Shown here one piece after another: positions 25,082 to 32,929 of a stretch of 64,000 nt of DNA. The position numbers were made by a program, and so were the translations under genes. Every line of letters starts with the position of its first letter. The stretch's first letter is position 1. The notes beneath the pieces are model-generated. The model worked only from the letters and a program-made list of their open reading frames with translations, searched no databases and had not been told where the DNA came from. Source of the DNA: Dehalococcoidia bacterium (GTDB lineage: Bacteria; Chloroflexota; Dehalococcoidia; SM23-28-2; HRBIN24); assembly GCA_032249735.1 (NCBI GenBank), contig JAVVHA010000008.1, forward strand, positions 21,728 through 85,727, in the 5' to 3' direction.

Positions 25082-25782
25082 GGCCCCCCTCCATCCCCTC
25101 CTAGCTTAACCGTCAACACCCCCATTGGCAAGAGGTATCCATTCATGAGATGATGCGCCTTACCTGTTATGCCATATGCCAAGGCAGGGAGGGCGAGGAC
25201 AAGACCCCAGGCCCACCCCCCCAGGACGTCGCTAGGCCAGTGGACGCCCAACCACACGTTGGGAGGGCCCGATAGGGGGATGAGGAGGGCGGACCACACC
25301 ACGGTCACACCTCTCACCAGCCCCGGCCACATACCTCCTATGGCCAGGCCCAAGAGATAGATATAAAGGGCGGTGGGGCTCATGACGTGGCCTGCGGGGA
25401 AGCTGGGGCTCGTGTAGGAGGCCCGCAGCTCGGCCAGGGGAGGGCCTGGCCGGGGCCTGTCCACCCCCTCCTTCAGCCCCCACTGCAGGAGGGGCAGGGC
25501 CACGAGCAGGCACAGTAGGGCGATGGCCTGCCGCTTCCGCCCCATGATGGCTAACGCCGCCACCATCACCCCGCCTGTGGCCAACACCACCTGGGTGGTA
25601 GTTATGGTCCTTATAACCTCAGAGGCCAACTGGCCGGGCAAGGGCTGACGTTGAAGCCAGCGCAACACCGCCCCATCGCCGGGAAGCGGAGTGATGCGGG
25701 CAGCCAGCACCGTCAGCGCCAGGGCCATCCCCAGGCCCATGGCCCAGACGACCCCAACGAAGGCGAAATACCTACCCCTCAA
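25072..25782 (-). CDS. PAP2-family membrane phosphatase
   Basis: The 236-residue protein has five to six predicted membrane segments and the three PAP2 motifs: [12 protein letters not shown] (motif 1, near residue 107), [10 protein letters not shown] (motif 2, catalytic His) and [11 protein letters not shown] (motif 3, His and Asp). The serine-arginine of the usual SRxxxxxHxxxD third motif is replaced by Pro-Asn here. It probably dephosphorylates a lipid phosphate or polyprenyl diphosphate. The start is TTG at 25782, overlapping the TetR stop as TTGA; an internal ATG would shorten it by 14 residues. Confidence 0.82.
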   Translation of the reverse strand: MRGRYFAFVGVVWAMGLGMALALTVLAARITPLPGDGAVLRWLQRQPLPGQLASEVIRTITTTQVVLATGGVMVAALAIMGRKRQAIALLCLLVALPLLQWGLKEGVDRPRPGPPLAELRASYTSPSFPAGHVMSPTALYIYLLGLAIGGMWPGLVRGVTVVWSALLIPLSGPPNVWLGVHWPSDVLGGWAWGLVLALPALAYGITGKAHHLMNGYLLPMGVLTVKLGGDGGGPCG

Positions 25783-26399
25783 CGCAGGCCCGCCAGAAGG
25801 GCACCGATAGCTTCCACCACCAGGGAGGCCAGAGCGCGGCGCCTCTCCTCGGCATCCTCCTGAGGTGGACGCCGCATGAGAGAGTCTAAAAAGGCCCCCA
25901 AGATGAGGGAGATGATCTGGCGCGATAGACGGGCAGGGTCGGCATCGCCCAGCTCTCCCCGCTCCTGGAACCTACCCAGGACGACGCTGAGGGCCCTCTC
26001 CCATCTGTCCACCAGGCGCCGATACTGGTCGCCCATGGCCTCGTCCCCGGCCAACCCTTCGAGGACGATGAGGCGGAGAAAATCGCGGTGGCTATCCATG
26101 ATCTCCACCGCCCGCCGGGCCACGATGGCCAAACACTCCCTCAAGGATGCCGTGGGTGCTAACTGCTCCAGGTTCTGCAGATGGCTTATGAACCCCTTCT
26201 CCTCCACCAGGGCCTCCAGAAGCTCCCTTTTGGAGGAGAAGTGATAGTAGATGGCGGCGTCGGTGATGCCCACGTGGCGGGCGATGTCCCTTACGGTGGT
26301 ACGCGTGAACCCCCTTTGGGAGAAAAGGCGTAATGAAGCCTCCAGGATCTGCCTACGGGTGGCAGAGCCGCCCCTGTCAGCTCGTCCTTGCTCCCCCAC
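25779..26399 (-). CDS. TetR/AcrR family transcriptional regulator
   Basis: The 206-residue product has the TetR DNA-binding domain at residues about 14-60: TRRQILEASLRLFSQRGFTRTTVRDIARHVGITDAAIYYHFSSKRELLEALV. The C-terminal ligand domain is helical and not family-specific. It starts at GTG 26399 and its own promoter region contains an inverted repeat (26427-26445), suggesting autoregulation. It overlaps the PAP2 gene by TTGA and so may control the PAP2-rpiB-tal-hydrolase genes. Confidence 0.88.
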   Translation of the reverse strand: MGEQGRADRGGSATRRQILEASLRLFSQRGFTRTTVRDIARHVGITDAAIYYHFSSKRELLEALVEEKGFISHLQNLEQLAPTASLRECLAIVARRAVEIMDSHRDFLRLIVLEGLAGDEAMGDQYRRLVDRWERALSVVLGRFQERGELGDADPARLSRQIISLILGAFLDSLMRRPPQEDAEERRRALASLVVEAIGALLAGLR

Positions 26400-26426
26400 C
26401 GCGCAACGCCCTCAGCCGTATACCGC

Positions 26427-26445
26427 CCTACGATAAGTATGTAGG
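26427..26445. promoter_or_regulatory. candidate operator of the TetR regulator
   Basis: CCTAC-GATAAGTAT-GTAGG is an inverted repeat with perfect five-base arms and a nine-base centre. It lies 28 bases upstream of the TetR gene start, close to a TTGACT (26467-26462, minus) and the AT-rich CATACTTATC, where a repressor would block transcription. Confidence 0.4.
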
Positions 26446-26456
26446 CGCACCCCCTA

Positions 26457-26996
26457 TCAAGTCAAACGAGGCCGCGAGCGGAGCATATCCCGTGTCGCCT
26501 CCAGGGCCTGACGGAACACCCCCTCCCTGCCTTCACGGGTGACCAGGAAGAGGCGGACGTCCGGCCGCCCCTTGATGGCATCGGCAAATGGATGGGACGT
26601 CAACATCACCGTCCCCAGCACAGGATGCCCTCCCTGCAGGACAGAGAGGATCGCCTGCCGAAAGAGGGGGGACAGGAGCTCCATTTTGCCGATTTCGTCC
26701 ACCACCACCAGATGCCCTTGGCGGGCCGCCTCCAGCACAGCAGCGACACCAACTTCCTCAAGGGCCTCCAGGGCCACCCCATAACGAGAGACGCGGCGGG
26801 GCCCCTTCAAGTCCACCGAAGCCAATAGGGCCTCCCGCCCGTCCAGGGTCACCAAGCGAAAACCCCAACGCTTGCCGGCGCGGCGCACCTCCTCCGTGTA
26901 AAAGCCGCCCGCTGGCACCCCCAGGGCCTCCACCACCCTCATGACGAGGGTGGTCTTGCCACATCCTGGGGGGCCAGTGAGGAGGACAGCAGGCAT
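26457..26996 (-). CDS. nucleoside-triphosphatase (THEP1 family)
   Basis: The 179-residue P-loop protein has Walker A GPPGCGKTTLVMR (residues 8-20), FYTEEVRRAGKRWGF, and a Walker B-like LVVVDEIGKMEL, which is the DEIGKMEL signature of the NTPase_1/THEP1 family. These enzymes hydrolyse nucleoside triphosphates; the biological role is not settled. Its ATG overlaps the stop of the copper chaperone gene by one base (TGATG), so it belongs to the same operon. Confidence 0.9.
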   Translation of the reverse strand: MPAVLLTGPPGCGKTTLVMRVVEALGVPAGGFYTEEVRRAGKRWGFRLVTLDGREALLASVDLKGPRRVSRYGVALEALEEVGVAAVLEAARQGHLVVVDEIGKMELLSPLFRQAILSVLQGGHPVLGTVMLTSHPFADAIKGRPDVRLFLVTREGREGVFRQALEATRDMLRSRPRLT

Positions 26997-27472
26997 CAGT
27001 AGTGCGACATACCCCCCTCCTCGCCCTGGACTAGGGCGCGCACGGGCACGGTGATGGACACGGTGCCTGCCTTCTCGAATCGCAGCTCCAAGTTGACCTT
27101 ATCGCCAGGGCGCAGCTCCCGTTGCATGTCCATCAGCATAATGTGGAGGCCGCCCGGGTGGAGAGCAGCCCAGGACCCCGCCCGCACCGGTATGCCCTGC
27201 ACCGGCTCCATAGCCATCTGATCGCCGCGCATGACGGTGGTATGGAGCTCCACGCGGGCTACATCGGTGCTGGCTGCTACCAGCATATCGTCGGCATCCC
27301 CGGTGTTGCGGATGGCCAAGTATACTGCCCCTTGTTTTAGCGCCACCCTAGCCCAGGGGTCATATATCTCCAAGGGGCCCACCTTGGCCACCGGCTCCAA
27401 CCCCCCACCACCGCAAGCGCCCAGCATCATAGCCACGGCCAGAAATAGGCCTATGATTATACCTCTCTTCAC
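26996..27472 (-). CDS. PCu(A)C copper chaperone lipoprotein
   Basis: The 158-residue product carries a lipoprotein signal (MKRGIIIGLFLAVAMMLGAC, lipid Cys20) and an exact H-x10-M-x21-H-x-M copper(I) motif running from ELHTTV to HIMLM. PCuAC proteins deliver copper to the CuA site of cytochrome c oxidase, together with SCO proteins. The GTG at 27472 is chosen because GGGGGGA stands five bases upstream and the signal peptide then begins with a basic n-region. The neighbour SCO gene supports the function and suggests aerobic respiration. Confidence 0.92.
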   Translation of the reverse strand: MKRGIIIGLFLAVAMMLGACGGGGLEPVAKVGPLEIYDPWARVALKQGAVYLAIRNTGDADDMLVAASTDVARVELHTTVMRGDQMAMEPVQGIPVRAGSWAALHPGGLHIMLMDMQRELRPGDKVNLELRFEKAGTVSITVPVRALVQGEEGGMSHY

Positions 27473-27527
27473 GAGCGTCCCCCCTATCATCTCGAGTGTC
27501 GTCCCGGCACCTGCTGCCTTCACACCC

Positions 27528-28178
27528 TCATGGCGGCACCTCCACCATCGTACGAATGTCGTGCAGAAACGTGTCCACGCTCACACCAAAGGGGTAGATG
27601 ACACGGGCTAGGTTATCCTTCCCGTAGGCGATGACGAAGCCTATATGGTTAACGCTGTAGCCCCCCTCCTTTAGGGGCACCTTCTCGGGGGGGCTCCAGC
27701 GAGCGCCGAGGGCCCGCCGGCCTGCCTCATTGATCTCCTTCAGGGTACCTGTCAGCCCGATGAAGGAAGGGCTAAACAGGTCCAGCCACTGACGCAGCCT
27801 CTCCGGCGTATCCCTCTCCGGGTCCACAGTGACCATCACCACCTTCACCTGATTCCGCACCTTCTCCGGGAGCTTGCGGAGGGCGGAGGCGATGTTGGCC
27901 ATATGGGCCGGGCAGACATCCGGGCAATATGTGTAACCGAAGTAGAGAAAGGTCACGTAGCCTTGAGTCTCCTCCTTAAAGGAGAAAGGGCGGCCAGAGG
28001 TGTCGGCGAGAGTGAAATCAGGCTTGGGCCACGGCTCCGCCAACATGGCGCCCAGGAAGGGGCGCTTGGAGAGAGGGGTGCCGTCGATGATGACCTCGGA
28101 GGAGGGCTTCCCCCCGCCGCAAGAGGCCAGGGCCAGGGACAAGGCCAGGGCTATGGTTGCCCATACAAGCCGCCGCAT
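27528..28178 (-). CDS. SCO1/SenC family copper chaperone lipoprotein
   Basis: The 216-residue product has a lipoprotein signal with lipid Cys20 (LALASC), then a thioredoxin-like fold with FLYFGYTYCPDVCPAHM (CxxxC copper ligands) and the third ligand His in SVNHIGFVIAYG. SCO proteins mature the CuA centre of cytochrome c oxidase. The ATG at 28178 has GAGGAG seven bases upstream; the longer open frame upstream has no signal-peptide logic. It lies 55 bases before PCuAC on the same strand. Confidence 0.93.
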   Translation of the reverse strand: MRRLVWATIALALSLALASCGGGKPSSEVIIDGTPLSKRPFLGAMLAEPWPKPDFTLADTSGRPFSFKEETQGYVTFLYFGYTYCPDVCPAHMANIASALRKLPEKVRNQVKVVMVTVDPERDTPERLRQWLDLFSPSFIGLTGTLKEINEAGRRALGARWSPPEKVPLKEGGYSVNHIGFVIAYGKDNLARVIYPFGVSVDTFLHDIRTMVEVPP

Positions 28179-28290
28179 CTTCTCACTCCTCACCGCTCCC
28201 GAAACCAGCCATCTATGGTGACATTTCACAGCAAAAACCCTCCAATCCCTACCCCAGCATAAACACGCCGCGCCGTAAAGACAAGGGTAT

Positions 28291-29025
28291 TTACGAAGCA
28301 ACCAAAAGGGCCCCACGCATGGTCACTACCACCGCCCAATGGAAGCCCACGGGGGCCGATAGCCCACCCGTCCGCAGTCGGAGGATGCTCAGCACGAGGG
28401 AGCCCGCAGCCACCCCTATCAAGGCAGCCAATTGGGCCAGCCAGAACAGGGCCGGGACATGGCCCACGGCTGTGGCCCTGATGGTGCGATAGTTGACGAC
28501 CAGATGCCACAGGGCGAAGGCCAGGGAAACCCATGCCACCCCTCTCACCACCCCCCAGGATCTAATGGCGAGGGCCTGTAGGATGCCCCGAAACAGCAGC
28601 TCCTCGAACAGGGAGGTGGCCAAAGGCTGGCGCACTAGGGCCCAGAGGAGGAAAGCTCCCAGCCCCCTAGCTTCCTCCCCCTGATAGCCCACCTGGCCAC
28701 CGGGGATACCGAGGGGGAATAGGAGATAGGCAGCCATGGGGGCAGCCAGCATGACCCCCACGCCTACGCCCAGAAGCCCATGACGCCACCACCCCCTTTC
28801 CCCCAGGCCTATTTCGCCAAGACCGAGGCCTGCCACCCTGCGGGCCCAGGCCAAGGCAAATCCCAGGAGGGCCAATTTCACGCCCACCAGAGCCCAGCCC
28901 TCATCCCCCATCGCACCTCCAGGGAGGGCTAATAAGGCGTTGCCCACCACCACCAAAACCAGCCCCAAGGCCAACGCAGGCCAGGAGGGCTGGGCGGGGC
29001 TCTGGCCTTGCCAAAAGCCCTGCAT
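28291..29025 (-). CDS. CPBP family intramembrane metalloprotease
   Basis: The 244-residue membrane protein has about seven hydrophobic segments and the CPBP/Abi motifs: SLFEELLFRGIL (EExxxR, motif 1), FALWHLVVN (FxxxH, motif 2) and a later HWAVV-type segment. Such proteins include CAAX-type prenyl proteases and bacteriocin-immunity proteins; the substrate is unknown. The ATG at 29025 has GGAGGAGG nearby upstream. A TATAAT-like box (TATATAAT, minus, near 29056-29049) is the likely -10 for it. Confidence 0.85.
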   Translation of the reverse strand: MQGFWQGQSPAQPSWPALALGLVLVVVGNALLALPGGAMGDEGWALVGVKLALLGFALAWARRVAGLGLGEIGLGERGWWRHGLLGVGVGVMLAAPMAAYLLFPLGIPGGQVGYQGEEARGLGAFLLWALVRQPLATSLFEELLFRGILQALAIRSWGVVRGVAWVSLAFALWHLVVNYRTIRATAVGHVPALFWLAQLAALIGVAAGSLVLSILRLRTGGLSAPVGFHWAVVVTMRGALLVAS

Positions 29026-29113
29026 TGCACCTCCTCCACGGGTGCCGATTATTATATAGGTTGACCTGCCAACGAAGACGGAAAGGGTGCAGTCCCATAG
29101 GAGGCGAGAGAGC

Positions 29114-30319
29114 ATGGGCCCTTTGAGCAATTTGCGGGTTATCGAATGTGGCCACCTGGTTTCAGCGGCCTATGCCGCTAAACTCCTGGCCGATATGGGG
29201 GCAGAGGTCATCAAGGTGGAAGAGCCCCAGGGCGACCTCTCCCGTGCCTGCGGCCCCTTCCCCGGCGACGAACCCCATCCCGAAAAGAGCGGCCTCTACC
29301 TCTATCTCAACTGCAACAAGAAGGGCATCACCCTGGACCTCACCCATCAGCGCGGGCAGGAGCTGCTAAAACAGCTGGTGGCTCAGGCCGACGTCCTCAT
29401 CCACAATTACCCGCCCCCGCAGATGGGCGCCCGCGGTCTAGACTATGCTTCCCTATCGCGTGTGAACCCGCGCCTCGTGATGGCCTCCATCTCTCCTTTC
29501 GGCCAGGAGGGGCCTTATAGGGATTACAAGGCCTACGACCTAAACGTCATGGCCGCCGGCGGGTGGGCCTGGATCAACGGCTGGCCCGGCCACCCCCACG
29601 AGCCCCCTCTGCGGGCCTACGGCTACCAGACGGAGTATCAGGCCGGCGTCACAGCGGCCATGGTGGTGATGGCCGCCCTCCTGGCCCGTCTGCGCACCGG
29701 CCGCGGCCAACACATCGATGTCTCGGGCCAGGAGGTGGTAGCCTCCATGCTGGAGATGACTTATGTCTTTTGGCCTTATATGCGCATGGTGGCCGTGCGC
29801 TGGGGAGAGCGCCCCATCCATCCGGTGGACTTCTTTCAGTGCAAGGATGGGGGCTGGATCTTCGTGCTGTGCGTTGAAGAGCACCAGTGGCAGAGCTTTG
29901 TAGAGCTGATGGGCAACCCGGAGTGGGCCAAATGGGAGGTATTCGGCAACCGCCTCCTGCGGGCCCAGAACTACGATGCCCTCCGCCCCCTGCTGGAGCA
30001 GGAGGTGCGCAAATGGACGGTTGACGAGCTGTACAGGGCGGCCAACGAGCGCAAGATCCCCTTCGCTCCCGCCTCCACCATGGGCGACCTTCTGCGCTCA
30101 GACCACCTGCGGGCACGGGGCTTCTTTGTGACCATCGACCATCCGGTGGCCGGGCGGTACGAGTATGCCGGCGCTCCTTATAAGTTCAGCCGCACTCCCT
30201 GGGAGCTGCGGAGCCCAGCACCCACGCTAGGCCAGCACAATGAGGAGGTGCTGCAGGGCCTCTTAGGCCTAAGCGAGACAGAGATAGACTCCCTGAGGCA
30301 GGAAGGCATCATCTCATAA
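29114..30319 (+). CDS. CaiB/BaiF family CoA-transferase, subunit or paralogue 1
   Basis: The 401-residue product has the family III start SNLRVIECGHLVSAAYAAKLLADMGAEVIKVEEP and the later YASLSRVNPRLVMASISPFGQEGPY. At the position of the catalytic Asp (GD/AD in the four paralogues in this window) it has Glu: YQTEYQAG. AGGAGG upstream of ATG 29114 marks the start. Family III enzymes move CoA between acids through an aspartyl-CoA thioester. It is followed after 12 bases by another CaiB/BaiF gene, so the two may form a heteromer in which only one chain has the standard catalytic residue. Substrate unknown. Confidence 0.85.
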   Translation: MGPLSNLRVIECGHLVSAAYAAKLLADMGAEVIKVEEPQGDLSRACGPFPGDEPHPEKSGLYLYLNCNKKGITLDLTHQRGQELLKQLVAQADVLIHNYPPPQMGARGLDYASLSRVNPRLVMASISPFGQEGPYRDYKAYDLNVMAAGGWAWINGWPGHPHEPPLRAYGYQTEYQAGVTAAMVVMAALLARLRTGRGQHIDVSGQEVVASMLEMTYVFWPYMRMVAVRWGERPIHPVDFFQCKDGGWIFVLCVEEHQWQSFVELMGNPEWAKWEVFGNRLLRAQNYDALRPLLEQEVRKWTVDELYRAANERKIPFAPASTMGDLLRSDHLRARGFFVTIDHPVAGRYEYAGAPYKFSRTPWELRSPAPTLGQHNEEVLQGLLGLSETEIDSLRQEGIIS

Positions 30320-30331
30320 GGAGGTGAGGCC

Positions 30332-31594
30332 ATGGCAGAGCATGGCAAGGGCCCTTTGGCGGGCATCAGAATAGCGGACTTCAGTTGGGTTTGGGCGGGG
30401 CCCTTCTGCACCCTTCAGCTGGCCCACTTGGGGGCGGAGGTCATCAGGGTGGAGTCCATGCGTCGAATCTGCGTCACCCGCATGCTCCCGCCCTGGGCGG
30501 AGGACCGGCGGGACCCCAACACCGCCGGGTACTTCAACCAGTATAACCAGGGCAAGCGCAGCATCCTCTTGGACCTGGCCAAGCCGGAGGGGGCCGATCT
30601 GGCCAAGCGCTTGGTGGCCATAAGCGATGTAGTGGTGGAGAACTTCTCGGCAGGGGTCATGGAGCGGTTTGGCCTTGGGTATGAAGAGCTGAGGAAGGTG
30701 AAGCCTGACATCATCATGATCAGCATGTCGGGCTATGGGCAGACGGGCCCCTTGCGCGACTACATCTCCTATGGCCCGGCCCAGGTGCCCATGGCTGGGT
30801 TCTCCACCCTGACCGGCTATCGGCATTGGGACCGGCCCATGCACCTAGGCCTCTCCTATGGCGACCCCAATGCCGGCCTGCACGCTGCCTTTGCCATCCT
30901 GGTGGCGTTGTGGCACCGCCACCACACAGGGGAGGGCCAGTACATCGACATGTCCCAGTGGGAGTCCACCATCGCCCTGGTGGGCGATGCCCTATTGGGC
31001 CAGCAGATGAACGGTCGCCAGCCCCCCCGCCTGGGCAACCGCGACCCCATCATGTCCCCCCATGGTATCTTCCGGTGCAAGCCCGCCGAGCCGGGGACCC
31101 TGCCCGAGGGGCTGTTGCCTGAGGACCGCTGGATAAGTATCGCCTGCCGCACCGATGAGGAGTGGCGAGCCCTCTGTCAGGTCATGGGGCGGCCGGAGCT
31201 GGCCAGCGACCCCCGCTTCGCCACCCTGGAGGCCCGCAAGGCCAACGAGGACCTATTGGAGCGCATTGTGGAGGAGTGGACCATCACCCAGGACCCATGG
31301 GAGGCCACCCGCAAGCTGCAGGAGGCAGGGGTGGCGGCCTTCCCGCCCCTATGCAATAAAGAGCTGGCCGAGGACCCCCACCTCAATGCGCGCGGCTACT
31401 TCGTGGAGAGAGAGCATCCAGTGGTGGGGGTACGCAAGCACGGCGGCATCCCATGGCGTATGAGCGATACCCCATGTGAAGTGTGGCGTGCAGCCCCCGT
31501 CATGGGCCAGGACAACGAGTATGTCTTCCGTCATCTCTTGGGCCTCAGCCAGGAGGAGATAGAGAGGCTCCAGCAGGCGCAGGTCATCTACTGA
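30332..31594 (+). CDS. CaiB/BaiF family CoA-transferase, subunit or paralogue 2
   Basis: The 420-residue product has LAGIRIADFSWVWAGPFCTLQLAHLGAEVIRVES, YNQGKRSILLDLAKPEG, VVVENFSAGVMERFGLGYEELRK and LSYGDPNAGLHAAF, where the Asp is the expected catalytic residue. AAGGAGG before the ATG is an excellent SD. It differs from the upstream paralogue by a longer N-terminal third (CVTRMLPPWAEDRRDP). The pair resembles two-subunit CoA-transferases such as those acting on benzylsuccinate, but the real substrate cannot be read from sequence. Confidence 0.87.
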   Translation: MAEHGKGPLAGIRIADFSWVWAGPFCTLQLAHLGAEVIRVESMRRICVTRMLPPWAEDRRDPNTAGYFNQYNQGKRSILLDLAKPEGADLAKRLVAISDVVVENFSAGVMERFGLGYEELRKVKPDIIMISMSGYGQTGPLRDYISYGPAQVPMAGFSTLTGYRHWDRPMHLGLSYGDPNAGLHAAFAILVALWHRHHTGEGQYIDMSQWESTIALVGDALLGQQMNGRQPPRLGNRDPIMSPHGIFRCKPAEPGTLPEGLLPEDRWISIACRTDEEWRALCQVMGRPELASDPRFATLEARKANEDLLERIVEEWTITQDPWEATRKLQEAGVAAFPPLCNKELAEDPHLNARGYFVEREHPVVGVRKHGGIPWRMSDTPCEVWRAAPVMGQDNEYVFRHLLGLSQEEIERLQQAQVIY

Positions 31595-31629
31595 AGGCCT
31601 GCTCCATCCACGTGGCCAGCCGGGCACTG

Positions 31630-31795
31630 GAAGGCAAAGGAGCGACCCAGTGCGGCCGCTCCTTAGTGCTTAGCTCGGTATAAAACCGCCCTCCGGGTGA
31701 CTTTCGCTTTTGGCTTCCAGCAGGCTGGCTTTGGGTTGCCCCGCTGCCTGCCCGCTTTCCGCCTCCAGCTACTCCGCCTCCCGGAGGGCACTTTC
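31630..31795 (-). ncRNA. unexplained structured element (candidate ncRNA or tiny basic gene)
   Basis: On the minus strand GCCCTCCGGG (about 31793) and CCCGGAGGGC (about 31691) are perfect ten-base complements enclosing some 80 bases. Inside is GCAGGC / GCCTGC around a GGG-GCAA-CCC hairpin with a GNRA-type loop, and CGGT-TTTAT-ACCG follows. A last hairpin GGAGCG / CGCTCC with TTTGCC ends it. The same stretch also holds a 44-codon frame from ATG about 31797 to TAA 31663, preceded by GGGGAGG, for a very basic peptide (14-odd Arg and Lys). A TTGACA (31824-31819) lies upstream. I do not recognise the RNA or the peptide. Confidence 0.4.
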
Positions 31796-31922
31796 ATATT
31801 GCCTCCCCGGGGCGGCGTTGTCAACACCTCCTTCGGACGTTTAATTGGCGTTGTCGGCACGTAGAGACGCCAGGATGGCCAGATAATGTTCTATCTCACC
31901 TATAGACCGTTATTCGCTCCTG

Positions 31923-32816
31923 TTAAGCGAGGAGATGGTGCTTGACGATGGCGATGAAGGGGAGGTTGCGGTAACGCTGGCGGAAGTCGAGGCCGTAGCC
32001 CACCACGAACTCATCGGGTATCTCGAAGCCCACGTAGTGGAGGGGGATATCCACCAGACGGCGGGCCCGCTTGTCCAGGAGAGCACAGACCCGCAGGGAG
32101 GCGGGGCCCTTGGCCTCCAGGTGGTCCAGGACCTTCCTCAGGGTTATGCCCGTATCCACGATGTCCTCCACCAGAAGGACATGGCGGCCGCGCACGTCCT
32201 CGTCCAGGTCCTTGAGGATGCGCACGGCCCCTCCCTGGCCGTATGATGAGATGGCCAGGAAGTCCACGGTGATGGGGATGGTGAGCTGCCGCATGAGGTC
32301 AGCCATGAAGCAGATAACTCCCCTTAGCACCCCCACCAGGACGGGCTCCAGGTGGCGATAGTCCTCCTCAATGGCCTTGGCCAGCTCCGCCACCCGCTCC
32401 TGCAGCTTCTGGGGGGGTATGAGCACCCGGTCCAGCTCCGGCATATCGTCGGGCCCCAGGGGGCCATAGCCGTACTTGGCCAAGAGGCGGAAGACGTCGC
32501 GCCTCTTCAGGAGCTTCACCCTGACCTGGGGATAGAGCTGGCGAAGGAGGCGCACCTTACGGTTCTTCTCAGTATTTAGGCCGCCACGCAGGGTGGTCAC
32601 CTCCACGTAGAGGTCCAAGTCGGGCAGGTAGAAGTCGGGGGTAAAAGCCTCCACCACCCTATCGCCCTCCCAACGCAGTGGGAAGGAGTGGGGCTCATAC
32701 TCCCAGCGGATGCCGTAAAAGTCCAGGATGCGGGCCAGCTCCGCTTCAGCGGGATGGGCGAAGGGCTCAGGTGGCCTGGCGTCCTGCCCCTTCGCTCTCT
32801 GGGCTTTCTTGGCCAT
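31923..32816 (-). CDS. hpt: hypoxanthine phosphoribosyltransferase with N-terminal nuclease-like domain
   Basis: The 297-residue chain is a fusion. From about residue 128 it is a hypoxanthine-guanine phosphoribosyltransferase: VLIPPQKLQERVAELAKAIEEDY, GVLRGVICFMADLMR, FLAISSYGQGG and the PRPP loop VLLVEDIVDTGITL (217-226), then VDIPLHYVGFEIPDEFVVGYGLD. It salvages purine bases with PRPP. Residues about 20-115 look like a PD-(D/E)xK-type nuclease domain: FTPDFYLPDLDLYVEVT gives PD at 60-61 and Glu72, with NTEKNRKVRLL following; the usual ExK is ExT here, with Lys nearby. GGAAGGG lies before the ATG. Ordinary Hpt is about 180 residues, so the extension is real and coding. Confidence 0.88.
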   Translation of the reverse strand: MAKKAQRAKGQDARPPEPFAHPAEAELARILDFYGIRWEYEPHSFPLRWEGDRVVEAFTPDFYLPDLDLYVEVTTLRGGLNTEKNRKVRLLRQLYPQVRVKLLKRRDVFRLLAKYGYGPLGPDDMPELDRVLIPPQKLQERVAELAKAIEEDYRHLEPVLVGVLRGVICFMADLMRQLTIPITVDFLAISSYGQGGAVRILKDLDEDVRGRHVLLVEDIVDTGITLRKVLDHLEAKGPASLRVCALLDKRARRLVDIPLHYVGFEIPDEFVVGYGLDFRQRYRNLPFIAIVKHHLLA

Positions 32817-32929
32817 CCCTTCCGCTTTAGCGACTCTTCCCTTTTACATTTTACGCCCAACGGAGGGCCGAGACCATAACCTGTGGTTGCCTCTCCATGA
32901 GCGGTGGGATATCATGCGGAGGAGCCACC

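Noticed and set aside
31680..31800. Possible c-di-GMP (GEMM), yybP-ykoY or RNase P similarity of the structured element.
   Set aside because: Short matches such as GGGGCAACCCAAAGCC and GGAGTAGC exist, but the rest of each consensus is missing.
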